This document shows, in pieces, positions 25,340-33,571 of a stretch of DNA of 33,626 nucleotides. How positions within the stretch are numbered: the stretch's first letter is position 1; every line of letters begins with the position of its first letter. Source of the stretch: Martinezella rhizogenes (GTDB lineage: Bacteria > Pseudomonadota > Alphaproteobacteria > Rhizobiales > Rhizobiaceae); the NCBI RefSeq assembly GCF_027460065.1, contig NZ_JAPYZZ010000031.1:1-33626 (forward strand). Direction: 5' to 3'. Made by a program: the position numbers and the translations under genes. A model generated the notes under the pieces. It made no database searches. It had not been told where the DNA came from and saw nothing but the letters and a program-made list of their open reading frames with translations.

Positions 25340-26167
25340 TCAGTCGTCCCAATCGGGCGCAAGGTGGCCGGGGCTGACGATGCGGCCATTCGGCTTTGCA
25401 AGCGCGTGGATCGCCTGCATTTCCTCTTGCGTGAGCGCAAAATCGAAAATGTCGAAATTCTCCTTGAGGCGGCTTTCCGTCGCGGTCTTGGAAAGCGCCA
25501 CGATATCCGGCTGCTGCACCGCCCAGCGCAAGGTCACCTGTGCGGCGGTCTTGCCATGCTTCGCGCCGATATCCTTCAGAACAGGATCGTTCGGCACTTT
25601 GCCGTCAGCCATCAGATAATAGGCCGTCACCGACAGGCCGTGTTTACGGGCCGCTGAAATCACCTTCGTCTGGTCGAGATAGGGGTGATATTCGATCTGG
25701 TTCGTGGCAAGCGGCGTGTCGGAGAGTTTCACCGCTTCTTCGGTCAGCGCCACGTTGAAGTTGGAAATGCCGATATTGCGCGCCTTGCCGGCCTTGCGCA
25801 CCGCGTTCAGTGCGCCCATGCGCTCGGCAAGCGGGACATCGCTTTGCGGCCAGTGCAGAAGCAGCAGATCGACATAATCAGTCTTCAGTTTTGCCAGGCT
25901 TTCATCGACGGAGGCGAGAAAATCGTCATGTCGGTAGCGATCCACCCAGACTTTGGTGGTGAGAAAGATATCGTGCCGGGAAATGCCCGATTGCGCGATG
26001 ACTTCACCGACGGCACCCTCGTTCTTGTAAATCTGGGCGGTGTCGACATGGCGGAAACCGAGTTTCAGCGCTTCCGGCAGAATGCGCCTGACATCGTCTT
26101 CCGGAATGCGGAAGGTGCCGAAACCGAGGGCGGGAATATTCGCGCCGTTCGCGCTGACGTCGTACAT
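25340..26167 (-). CDS. Aldo/keto reductase
   Basis: A 275-residue NADPH-dependent reductase of the AKR family, of the 2,5-diketogluconate reductase type. The catalytic tetrad is visible: Asp42 and Tyr47 in VDTAQIY, Lys72 in TTKVW, His105 in LLHWP. NIGISNFN and NQIEYHP are further family marks. The usual Y-S-P-L segment after the sixth strand is changed (VTAYYLMADGKVP), so specificity may differ. AGGAG precedes the ATG. Alone on its strand next to the convergent LysE gene. Confidence 0.92.
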   Translation of the reverse strand: MYDVSANGANIPALGFGTFRIPEDDVRRILPEALKLGFRHVDTAQIYKNEGAVGEVIAQSGISRHDIFLTTKVWVDRYRHDDFLASVDESLAKLKTDYVDLLLLHWPQSDVPLAERMGALNAVRKAGKARNIGISNFNVALTEEAVKLSDTPLATNQIEYHPYLDQTKVISAARKHGLSVTAYYLMADGKVPNDPVLKDIGAKHGKTAAQVTLRWAVQQPDIVALSKTATESRLKENFDIFDFALTQEEMQAIHALAKPNGRIVSPGHLAPDWDD

Positions 26168-26278
26168 GGGTGTCTCTCCTGTTTGCTGAAAACATGGCCG
26201 GCGGAAGGGGCCGGATGGGGAAGCCGCCTTTCTTTAACTGGTGTCGGAGCGATCGGTTTCAACCGTGCCGGAATGATA

Positions 26279-27202
26279 TCACATCAGCACATAGTCCACC
26301 GGGCGCGGGTCTACAGGCAGATCGGTCTCGCCCATCGCCTCGCGCAGGTTGATCTCGATGGTGGTGGCGAGCGCATTGATCGGCAGTGCATTGAGGCCTG
26401 TGCCGAAGGGTTCCTCCAGCTCGTCGGACAGGGCATCGAGACCGAAAAACGTATAGGCGACGAGCGTGCTGGTAAATGGCGTCGCCCAGCCGAGCAGATC
26501 GGTAAAACCGAACGGCAGGAGAAGGCAGAAAAGATGCGCGGTGCGGTGCAGCAGCAGCGAATAACCGAAGGGAACCGGCGTGTGGCGGATGCGCTCGCAC
26601 GAAGCCTGCGCGGCCGCCATCTGCTGCACGGTGGCATCCAGAATCTGCAGCTGGATATCGCTGATCTGCCCTTTGGCGTTGGCGGAGATGAAAGCACCGG
26701 AGATTTCCCGTAGCAGCATGTCCGGCCGGTTGCGACTGCGGGCATAGGTCGCGGCCAGATCGTCCGGGATGAGGCGGGTTGCGGTGGTCGCCTCACCGGG
26801 CCGCAGATACGAGACCAGCGTGTGGCAGAAGGCGATGGCAAGATCGATCACCCGCCGGCGCGCTACCGGTTCGGCCACATCCTGCCGGCTCTCGAGCAGC
26901 GCGCTTTGGCGTGCCAGCGTGCGGGCCACCGTAATCAGCGCGCCCCATTGCTTGCGGGCTTCCCACCAGCGGTCGTAACAGGCATTGGCGCGAAAGCCGA
27001 GAAACACCGAAAGCGCGATGCCGAGCAGCGAAAACGGCGCACCGTTCAGTGCCGGCACCAGATCGGGCCGGTCCTTGTGCGCCCAGACAACCAGCGTCGA
27101 CAGCACAAAAACGGCAAGCACCTGCGGAAAGATGCGGACGATGATGGAGCCGCGCACAATGAAGAAAAGCTGCAGCAGGTTCGGTTTTGAACGAACGATC
27201 AT
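26279..27202 (-). CDS. Bestrophin-like (UPF0187) membrane channel
   Basis: A 307-residue inner-membrane protein of the bestrophin/RFP-TM family, homologous to anion channels. It has hydrophobic segments near residues 20-40, 55-70 and in the C-terminal third (LLLHRTAHLFCLLLPFGFTDLLGWATPF), and the family marks FLGFRANACYDRWWEARKQWG and DALSDELEEPFG. Bacterial members may conduct ions, but which one is not settled. No Shine-Dalgarno is evident before the ATG at 27202. Confidence 0.9.
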   Translation of the reverse strand: MIVRSKPNLLQLFFIVRGSIIVRIFPQVLAVFVLSTLVVWAHKDRPDLVPALNGAPFSLLGIALSVFLGFRANACYDRWWEARKQWGALITVARTLARQSALLESRQDVAEPVARRRVIDLAIAFCHTLVSYLRPGEATTATRLIPDDLAATYARSRNRPDMLLREISGAFISANAKGQISDIQLQILDATVQQMAAAQASCERIRHTPVPFGYSLLLHRTAHLFCLLLPFGFTDLLGWATPFTSTLVAYTFFGLDALSDELEEPFGTGLNALPINALATTIEINLREAMGETDLPVDPRPVDYVLM

Positions 27203-27389
27203 GGCGAAAACCCGAAAGGCCTGGATGGTGGCGAGGATGCAAAATCCTGGCCCCTATCTACATGATGGCAGCGCGGGCTTGTCCACCCTTTTTTGCACGG
27301 TTGCGCCCGGCGACGGGCGGGGTTACCCCTCGGGATGCCGGGAAACGTCACCGGTATGATCCGACGATGCGGATGGAAGGAAATCTCGC

Positions 27390-28097
27390 GTGTCACGCTC
27401 ACAACGGCTTCTTGATCTCCTGCAGATCCTGCGCTCCCACCGCATGCCGGTCAGCGGCGCGGCCCTTGCCGCTGAGACCGGCGTCAGCCTGCGCACGCTT
27501 TACCGCGATATAGCGACGCTGCAGGCACAGGGCGCGGATATCGAGGGCGAGGCCGGTGTGGGTTATGTGCTACGCCCGGGTTTCCTTCTGCCCCCGCTGA
27601 TGTTTTCGCAGCAGGAAATTGAGGCGCTCGTGCTCGGCTCGCGCTGGGTGGCGGGCCGCGCCGATGCGGGACTGGCCGAGTCCGCGCGCGCCGCGCTCGT
27701 CAAGATCGCTGCCGTTCTGCCCGATGCCCTGCGCGAGGAACTCGACAATTCCACCCTGCTTGTAGGTCCCGGGCAGGGCCTTGCCGCCATCCATGTCGAT
27801 CTGGCCGCCATTCGCGAGACAATCAGGAAAGAGAGCAAGGTGGCGATGACCTATCGCGATGAAAAGGGAGAGATGACGGAGCGGGTCATCTGGCCCTTTG
27901 CGCTCGCTTTTTTCGATCTGGTGCGGGTGGTGCTGGCATGGTGCGAGACCCGGCAGGATTTCCGCAGTTTTCGGGCCGACCGCATCGAAAGCTTCCGCCC
28001 GCTCGACAGTCGCTACCCGTGCCGGCGTCAGGCCCTGCTGAAAGAATGGCGCGAGCGGGAAAAACAGCGGCGACGCAATCATGCTGACAAAAACTGA
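27390..28097 (+). CDS. YafY-type regulator (HTH_11 and WYL domains)
   Basis: A 235-residue regulator with an N-terminal winged helix (SRSQRLLDLLQILRSHRMPV..VSLRTLYRDIATLQAQG) and a C-terminal WYL domain (VAMTYRDEKGE..RVIWPFALAFFDLVRVVLAWCE). YafY-type proteins bind nucleotide or small ligands. The GTG at 27390 is preceded by GGAAGGA. A VOC gene follows at 48 bases on the same strand and is its likely target. Confidence 0.9.
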   Translation: MSRSQRLLDLLQILRSHRMPVSGAALAAETGVSLRTLYRDIATLQAQGADIEGEAGVGYVLRPGFLLPPLMFSQQEIEALVLGSRWVAGRADAGLAESARAALVKIAAVLPDALREELDNSTLLVGPGQGLAAIHVDLAAIRETIRKESKVAMTYRDEKGEMTERVIWPFALAFFDLVRVVLAWCETRQDFRSFRADRIESFRPLDSRYPCRRQALLKEWREREKQRRRNHADKN

Positions 28098-28145
28098 CAG
28101 CAGGCGGGTCTAGAAACCGTTCATCCGCAACACAGGAGAACGACC

Positions 28146-28514
28146 ATGACCCACCCCGATTTCACCATCCTCTATGTCGACAACCCGCCTGCTAGCACGG
28201 AGTTTTACAAGGCGCTGCTGGGTGTCGATCCCGTCGAATCCTCACCGACCTTTTCCCTCTTCGTCCTTGCCAACGGCATGAAGCTCGGCCTCTGGTCGCG
28301 GCACACCGTGGAGCCCCGGGCATCGGTGACGGGCGGCGGCGGAGAGCTTGCCTTCCGTGTCGAAAACGATGCGCAGGTGGATGAGACCTTTGCCGGGTGG
28401 AAGGCAAGGGGTGTCGCCATGCTGCAGCAGCCCGCGAAAATGGAGTTCGGTTATACCTTTACGGCCGCCGACCCAGACAGCCATCGCCTTCGGGTCTATG
28501 CCTTCGCGGGCTAA
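28146..28514 (+). CDS. VOC-family (glyoxalase-like) protein
   Basis: A 122-residue single-domain VOC protein. HPDFTILYVDNPPASTEFYKALLG at the start and GYTFTAADPDSHRLRVYAFAG at the end are typical. It may act on a small electrophile or bind an antibiotic; I cannot choose. AGGAG lies upstream of the ATG. It is co-directional with the YafY gene, forming a regulator/effector pair. Confidence 0.9.
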   Translation: MTHPDFTILYVDNPPASTEFYKALLGVDPVESSPTFSLFVLANGMKLGLWSRHTVEPRASVTGGGGELAFRVENDAQVDETFAGWKARGVAMLQQPAKMEFGYTFTAADPDSHRLRVYAFAG

Positions 28515-28563
28515 CGAAAAGAGGTTTGGGCTGGTTGGTGACGCAAACTCGCCTTAGTCCACG

Positions 28564-28598
28564 CACTCGGCACTCGGCACTCGGCACTCGGCACTCGG
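28564..28598 (+). repeat. Heptamer tandem repeat, five perfect cactcgg units
   Basis: Five exact copies of cactcgg, followed by degenerate copies up to about 28625, lie just after the VOC gene and just before repeat copy C. The array is noncoding. Confidence 0.95.
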
Positions 28599-28625
28599 CT
28601 TCCGCGCCCCGTACTCCGCACTCTC

Positions 28626-28740
28626 CTCATCCCTGTGCTTGTCACAGGGATCCAGCCAGCCCAAGTCCTTGGGCTGAAAGGACTCTTCCCGCCGCGCAGA
28701 CGCGCGTCGGCTGGATTCCTGTGACAGGCACAGGAATGAG
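28626..28740 (+). repeat. Dispersed palindromic intergenic repeat (copy C, complete)
   Basis: Complete copy. It starts with ctcat-ccctgtg...cacaggg, then atccagccagccc, the cagcccaag/cttgggctg hairpin, a gccgcgc/gcgcg hairpin, and ends ctgtgacaggcacagg-aatgag, the inverse of the start. It is closest to copy A. The core-like CC is at 28652-28653. Confidence 0.88.
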
Positions 28741-28779
28741 GTGGGCAGCGTGCGACAGCGCGGCGTCGAGTTCTTTGCC

Positions 28780-29550
28780 CTACTTTTTCACCGCCACCAC
28801 GAAAAGCCGGGGAAACCGCAGCAGTAACCGGCCGTCCGCCATGGGCGGATAGGCCGCCGCGATGCGTTGCGTATAATCGGCGAGGAAGGCTTCGCGGTTT
28901 TCCTCGCCGGCGGCGGCGAGATAGGGGCGCAGCCCCGTGCCCTTCACCCATTCGACGATGCTGTCCGCATCCTTCATCGGGTGATTATAGACGGTGTGCC
29001 ACACATCCACGTGGGCCGATTTCGGCGCCAGCGCGTTGAAATAGTCGGATGGCGCGGGCAGGGGCTTGCGGCGCAGCCCGCCGTCGGCAAAGGTCTCTTT
29101 CCACGGGCCGTTCGCGCCGGTCGCTTCCATCGCGGTATGTGTCGGTTCCTGCAGGTTATCAGGCATCTGCACGGCTAGAACGCCGCCGCTTTCCAGCTGG
29201 TCCATCAGTTGCGATAGAACGGCAAGATGGTCCGGCACCCACTGGAAAACCGCGTTGGCGTAAAGCAGGTCGGCTTTCTGGGTCGGCCGCCACTGCGAAA
29301 GATCGGCCTTGCCGAAACGGGTGTTCGGCAGCCGGTCCGCCGCCTTTTCCAGCATGTCGTCGTCGCTGTCGATGCCGGTGATGACGTTGACGCCATAACG
29401 ATCGGTCAGAAGCTCGGTGGAATTGCCGGGGCCGCAGCCGAGATCATAGCCGTTCAACACGCGCTCCAGCGGCACCTGGGCCAGAAGGTCCCTTGCGGGC
29501 CGCGTCCGCTCGTCTTCGAATTTCAGATATTGGTGGGCGGACCAAGCCAT
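28780..29550 (-). CDS. tam: Trans-aconitate 2-methyltransferase
   Basis: A 256-residue cytosolic SAM-dependent methyltransferase. SAM motif I is DLGCGPGNS (residues 36-44); LLYANAVFQWVPDH and VQMPDN are marks of Tam, which methylates trans-aconitate, an inhibitory by-product of the citric acid cycle. The WSAHQYLKFEDERTRPARDLL N-terminus is highly typical. AGGAGG precedes the ATG. It is divergent from the aminotransferase gene. Confidence 0.93.
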   Translation of the reverse strand: MAWSAHQYLKFEDERTRPARDLLAQVPLERVLNGYDLGCGPGNSTELLTDRYGVNVITGIDSDDDMLEKAADRLPNTRFGKADLSQWRPTQKADLLYANAVFQWVPDHLAVLSQLMDQLESGGVLAVQMPDNLQEPTHTAMEATGANGPWKETFADGGLRRKPLPAPSDYFNALAPKSAHVDVWHTVYNHPMKDADSIVEWVKGTGLRPYLAAAGEENREAFLADYTQRIAAAYPPMADGRLLLRFPRLFVVAVKK

Positions 29551-29934
29551 GATTTCCTCCTGCGGAACCGTCGCATCCGGATGGGCGAACGAGGACGGGC
29601 GAAGCGCGCTGCAAACGCCGTCAGGGCCTCAGCATCGCATGCGCGAAATCGCGCCGCCATCATCCGATGCATGAATTATTGTGATGATTCTATTCATCAA
29701 CCTTTTGTTTCACCTCACAAAATGTCTTTGCCAGGGCCTCCATTTGTTATTTTCCATCAAAATCAGATATGGCGGCAATTAAAACTTGACCTGTCTGGGC
29801 GAGAGGCATTCACTCCGGCCGATTTCCAGCACATGCCCGGTTGTGAACGCGAAGCGTTTTGCGTCCGGCAATGCATCAAGACAAAAAGACGGAGCGTTTT
29901 CGCCAGACGGAAATGCTTGCAACAGGAGACCGTT
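29551..29934. other. Intergenic region between divergent tam and aminotransferase genes
   Basis: A 384-base gap with no convincing gene, although a reading frame runs through it into the aminotransferase. The AT-rich part near 29665-29760 contains the inverted repeat atgaat (29671-29676) / attcat (29692-29697), a possible regulator site. I see no riboswitch or RNA gene. Confidence 0.5.
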
Positions 29935-30816
29935 ATGAGCGTCGATACCGCACCTCGATCAACCACCTGGACCTATGTTGACGGTCAATGGCTGCCCGGC
30001 AATCCGCCGCTCATCGGCCCGACCTCGCATGCCATGTGGCTGGCCTCCACGGTATTCGACGGCGCACGCTGGTTCGATGGCGTGGCGCCCGATCTCGATC
30101 TGCATTGCCAGCGTGTCAATCGCTCCGCCACCAACATGGGCATGAAGCCGACCATGACGGCGGAAGAGATCGAGACGCTAGCGCTGGAAGGCGTTGGGAA
30201 ATTTGACGGCAGGATGGCGATCTATATCAAGCCGATGTATTGGGCCGAACACGGCATGCCCGGCAGCGTCGTGGCACCGGATGCCAGCTCCACCCGTTTT
30301 GCGCTTTGCCTGTTCGAAGCGCCGATGGATGCCGGCAAGCCGCTGACGCTCACCGTTTCGCCGCTGCGCCGTCCGTCGCCGGAAACCGCGATGACCGACG
30401 CCAAGGCCGGCAGCCTTTATCCCAATAGCGGCCGCGCCATTCTGGAAGCCCGCGCGCGCGGTTTCGACAATGCCCTGATGCGCGACATGAACGGCAATGT
30501 CGCCGAATCCGCTTCGGCCAACATCTTCATGGTCAAGGATGGTGTCGTCTTCACGCCCGTGCCGAACCGCACCTTCCTCGCCGGTATCACCCGTTCGCGT
30601 GTGATCGGCCTTCTGCGTCAGGCCGGTTTCGAAGTCCAGGAAGCGACCCTGTCGGTCGAGGATTTCCGCGAGGCCGATGAAATCTTCTGCTCGGGCAATT
30701 ATTCCAAGGTTTCGCCCGTCGTGAAGCTGGATGACCGCGAATTGCAGGCAGGCCCGGTCGCGCGCAAGGCGCTTGATCTCTATATGGACTGGGCGCGTCT
30801 GGGCACGGACGTCTGA
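29935..30816 (+). CDS. Class IV aminotransferase (branched-chain-like)
   Basis: A 293-residue PLP enzyme of fold type IV, annotated in relatives as branched-chain amino acid aminotransferase or D-amino-acid-like aminotransferase. The PLP lysine is in TDAKAGSLYPN (Lys157), and the phosphate-binding part includes NVAESASANIFMV and GITRSRVI. The FDGARWFDG motif fits the branched-chain side. AGGAG precedes the ATG at 29935. The frame could be extended far upstream, but without ribosome sites or family similarity. A strong terminator follows. Confidence 0.88.
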   Translation: MSVDTAPRSTTWTYVDGQWLPGNPPLIGPTSHAMWLASTVFDGARWFDGVAPDLDLHCQRVNRSATNMGMKPTMTAEEIETLALEGVGKFDGRMAIYIKPMYWAEHGMPGSVVAPDASSTRFALCLFEAPMDAGKPLTLTVSPLRRPSPETAMTDAKAGSLYPNSGRAILEARARGFDNALMRDMNGNVAESASANIFMVKDGVVFTPVPNRTFLAGITRSRVIGLLRQAGFEVQEATLSVEDFREADEIFCSGNYSKVSPVVKLDDRELQAGPVARKALDLYMDWARLGTDV

Positions 30817-30840
30817 AATCCGCATCCATCGCGTTAAACG

Positions 30841-30878
30841 CGGCCATGGCAGGCATTCGTCCGGTCATGGCCGTTTTT
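30841..30878 (+). terminator. Intrinsic terminator of the aminotransferase gene
   Basis: Stem cggccatg (30841-30848) / catggccg (30866-30873) followed directly by ttttt, 25 bases after the stop codon. Confidence 0.85.
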
Positions 30879-30984
30879 GTTGCGGCGCAAAAAATCCCCA
30901 AAAAGATGGGGGAGTTTAATCCAATTTTAGACAAGCTTATTTTAGTTTGCGGCATCTTCATTTCCGGCTAGCGGGGGCCGCCAG

Positions 30985-33342
30985 ATGTCTTTCAGCATTC
31001 GTAATATACTTGTCGGTTTTTTCCTTCTCATCAGCCTTGCACTTGCCGGTTTGGTCGGCACGCAATCGTGGCGCTCGGTCAATCGCGCCAGCGCCTTTTC
31101 GGAGGTTGCGCAGTTCGTCTCGCTGGACAAGCTTCTTTTCAACGCGCTTTTGAATTTCCGCAGTGAACGCGGCGACAGCGCTACGGCGCTGACGCTCGAT
31201 CCATCGAAGTCGGCAGGCAGCATCGCCAGTGTTACGGCAGCGCGCCAGAAGGTGGATGCCGCCATGACGGCGTTCCTCACACAGTCTTCGTCGCTTGAAG
31301 ATGCGAGGCTGCAAGGTCCGCTCAAGCGCGTGAAGGATGTCTATGCACAGTTCGTCGAGCTCAGAAAGAAGGTCGACGCCAATGTCTCGCAGCCGCTCGA
31401 CCGGCGTGAAGCCGGGCTCGACAAGACCGTCATGACGCTCGGCAGCGATTTCCTCGCCTCGCTGGAAGCCGGCTCGACAGCGTTGGAAGGTGCTGTCCGC
31501 TCTCTCGATCAGGGCCAGACAGGCCTCATCCAGCTGCGTTCCTACGGCTGGTCCGCCCGTGCGCTTGGCGGCAGCGCCACCGTTGTCCTCAACGCCGCCG
31601 TGGCGCAGAACCGGCCGCTCACCGCCCAGGAAATGCAGCAGCTCGGTGCATTCGACGCCGGCGCGGCTTTCGCGTGGAAGGCGACGGGGGATCTCGTCGC
31701 GCATGAATCAACACCGCAATCGCTCAAGGACATCTACGCCACTGCGGACAAGACCTACTTCAAGGGCGATTTCAACACCCAGCGCACCAAGCTCATCGAA
31801 GACCTCAACAATGGCCGCACGCCGGCCTTCACCTTGGACAGCTGGCGCACCACCGTCACGGAAAATCTCGGCACGATTGCGAAGATCGCCTCTGCCGCCA
31901 TGGATATCCTCGATGCCAATGCCGAAAAGGCAAAACAGGACGCCTTCATCGATGCGGTGGTCTATCTGGCCGTCTTCATCGCCACATTGGCGCTCTGCAT
32001 CGTCTCGCTTGCCGTCATCGTCGGCCGCGTCACCCGGCCGATCAGCCGCCTGACCAATGCGATGATGGCGCTTTCGGGCGGCAATCTTGCAATCGATATC
32101 GACGGCGCAAAGCGCGGCGACGAGATCGGCGAGATGGCCCGTGCCGTGGAAATCTTCCGCGAAGCGGCCATCCGCAACCGGCAGCTGGAGGCGGACGCCG
32201 TCGCCAACCGCGAGCAGGCCGAACGCGACCGCATCGAGCTGCAGCAGCGCGCCGAGGCCGAGGCCGAGGAACGGCTCAACCAGGCCACGGGTTCGCTGGC
32301 GGGCGGTCTTCGCCGTCTCGCCTCCGGCGACATGGTCTGCGAGATCGCCACGCCGTTTGCACCGCAATTCGAAGCGTTGCGACACGATTTCAACAGCTCC
32401 GTGCACCAGCTGCGCGAGGCGCTGACGAGTGTCGGCCAGTCCGTGCAGACGGTGAATGGCGGCGCCCATGAGGTTTCGTCGGCGTCCGACGATCTTTCCC
32501 GCCGCACCGAGCAGCAGGCCGCTTCGCTTGAAGAAACCGCCGCCGCGCTGGAAGAGATTACCGCCAATGTCTCCGCCACCTCCAAACGCGCCGGCGAGGC
32601 TCGCGACACGGTGCGGGAAGCAAGGACCAAGGCCGATCTTTCCGGCAAGGTGGTGCGCGATGCCGTCTCCGCGATGGAACGCATCGAACATTCCTCGCGC
32701 CAGATTGGCCAGATCATTGGCGTCATCGACGAAATCGCCTTCCAGACCAACCTTCTGGCGCTGAATGCGGGCGTCGAGGCGGCAAGGGCGGGCGATGCCG
32801 GCAAGGGTTTTGCCGTCGTTGCACAGGAGGTGCGCGAACTGGCGCAGCGTTCCGCCAATGCGGCCAAGGAAATCAAGCAGCTCATCAACACATCAGCCGT
32901 TGCGGTGGGTGAGGGTGTGAAGCTGGTGGCCGATACAGGTGTCGGACTTTCCGAAATCGAGCAGCTGGTGCTGTCCGTCAACACCCATATGGATGCCATC
33001 GCCACGGCGGCACAGGAGCAGTCGGCCGGTCTCTCCGAGGTCAATACCGCCGTCAACCACATGGACCAGGCCACGCAGCAGAATGCCGCCATGGTCGAGG
33101 AAATGAATGCGGCCGGTGCCGGTCTCGCGCAGGAATGCGCCAATCTCCAGGCCCTGCTTGCACAGTTCCAGCTGGGCCAGCAGGCCTCTGCCTTGCGGGA
33201 GACGGCGCGGCATATGCAGCGCGCCGCAAGCCCCGCGCGCGTTCCGGCCGCACCCGTCGCAGCACCCACAAGGGCCCGTCCCGTTGCCACGCGCGGCAAT
33301 GCGGCGCTGGCGGTGAAGGGTGATGACTGGACGGAATTCTGA
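30985..33342 (+). CDS. Methyl-accepting chemotaxis protein
   Basis: A 785-residue receptor. There is a first membrane segment at about residues 8-26 and a periplasmic sensor of roughly 300 mostly helical residues. A second membrane segment lies at 325-348, followed by a HAMP domain (RVTRPISRLTNAMMALSGG) and a long coiled coil. The cytoplasmic tip EIAFQTNLLALNAGVEAARAG begins at about 583. After an Ala/Pro-rich tail the protein ends DDWTEF, close to the NWETF pentapeptide that tethers CheR. The ligand is unknown. The gene stands alone, without che genes. Confidence 0.94.
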   Translation: MSFSIRNILVGFFLLISLALAGLVGTQSWRSVNRASAFSEVAQFVSLDKLLFNALLNFRSERGDSATALTLDPSKSAGSIASVTAARQKVDAAMTAFLTQSSSLEDARLQGPLKRVKDVYAQFVELRKKVDANVSQPLDRREAGLDKTVMTLGSDFLASLEAGSTALEGAVRSLDQGQTGLIQLRSYGWSARALGGSATVVLNAAVAQNRPLTAQEMQQLGAFDAGAAFAWKATGDLVAHESTPQSLKDIYATADKTYFKGDFNTQRTKLIEDLNNGRTPAFTLDSWRTTVTENLGTIAKIASAAMDILDANAEKAKQDAFIDAVVYLAVFIATLALCIVSLAVIVGRVTRPISRLTNAMMALSGGNLAIDIDGAKRGDEIGEMARAVEIFREAAIRNRQLEADAVANREQAERDRIELQQRAEAEAEERLNQATGSLAGGLRRLASGDMVCEIATPFAPQFEALRHDFNSSVHQLREALTSVGQSVQTVNGGAHEVSSASDDLSRRTEQQAASLEETAAALEEITANVSATSKRAGEARDTVREARTKADLSGKVVRDAVSAMERIEHSSRQIGQIIGVIDEIAFQTNLLALNAGVEAARAGDAGKGFAVVAQEVRELAQRSANAAKEIKQLINTSAVAVGEGVKLVADTGVGLSEIEQLVLSVNTHMDAIATAAQEQSAGLSEVNTAVNHMDQATQQNAAMVEEMNAAGAGLAQECANLQALLAQFQLGQQASALRETARHMQRAASPARVPAAPVAAPTRARPVATRGNAALAVKGDDWTEF

Positions 33343-33378
33343 AGCCAGCCAGAGGGTAGTGAGCTGGTTGTTGTACGC

Positions 33379-33405
33379 CGTCACCCCGGACTAGATCCGG
33401 GGTCC
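33379..33405 (+). repeat. Dispersed palindromic intergenic repeat (copy E), right half removed by the IS
   Basis: cgtcaccccgga-ctag-atccggggtcc is the left outer arm of the repeat, as in copy B (inverted). It stops at the CC where complete copies continue agccagcccaag. Copy A has that right part and lacks the left, so both IS copies entered at the same position in different copies of the repeat. Confidence 0.85.
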
Positions 33406-33429
33406 TGTGTATTGGAGTTATGGTATAAG
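33406..33429 (+). promoter_or_regulatory. Left-end half of a circle-junction promoter
   Basis: TATAAG at 33424-33429 is a near-consensus -10. If the right end (ttg, 221-223), core CC and left end (t...) are joined, TTGCCT is formed exactly 17 bases before it. In the integrated state shown here the bases at that place are GGTCCT, a poorer -35. Confidence 0.65.
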
Positions 33430-33433
33430 GGTT

Positions 33434-33570
33434 GCGGGCGGAAGGCCGTCGGGGTCCTGGTCGATTGAGACCGTTTGCTGGCTTTGGCCTCCGCCCGCTC
33501 TTGATAATCCCAACCTGAACAGTTGACAGAGGCCGTGAGCGCGGACCTCGTAGCACAGGATGAGGCTTGC
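33434..33570 (+). ncRNA. IS110 bridge RNA with target- and donor-binding loops
   Basis: Target-binding loop: a 13-bp basal stem, 33434-33447 with 33486-33498 and one bulged A, encloses the left target guide cggggtcc (33450-33457). This is identical to the flank 33398-33405. A small hairpin ggtc/gacc (33459-33472) follows, then the right target guide gctgg (33477-33481), complementary to ccagc (224-228) after the left copy. Donor-binding loop: basal stem caacct (33511-33516) with agg-c-ttg (33563-33569); left donor guide acagttg (33519-33525), identical to the right end 217-223; apical stem gaggccg / cgg-a-cctc (33529-33549); right donor guide cacagg (33554-33559), complementary to cctgtg (33404-33409). 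Strand sense and order match the IS621 design. The exact RNA ends are unknown. Confidence 0.82.
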
Positions 33571-33571
33571 C

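Noticed and set aside
28564..28598. Possible CRISPR array
   Set aside because: The units are only 7 bases with no spacers, and no cas genes are in the window; it is a simple tandem repeat.
29227..29934. Long N-terminal extension of the aminotransferase frame
   Set aside because: The upstream part is antisense to tam and lacks family similarity; AGGAG directly before the ATG at 29935 marks the real start.
31962..33299. 445-codon open frame antisense to the chemoreceptor gene
   Set aside because: Ser/Ala/Arg-rich low-complexity translation typical of an antisense shadow; the sense frame is a clear receptor.
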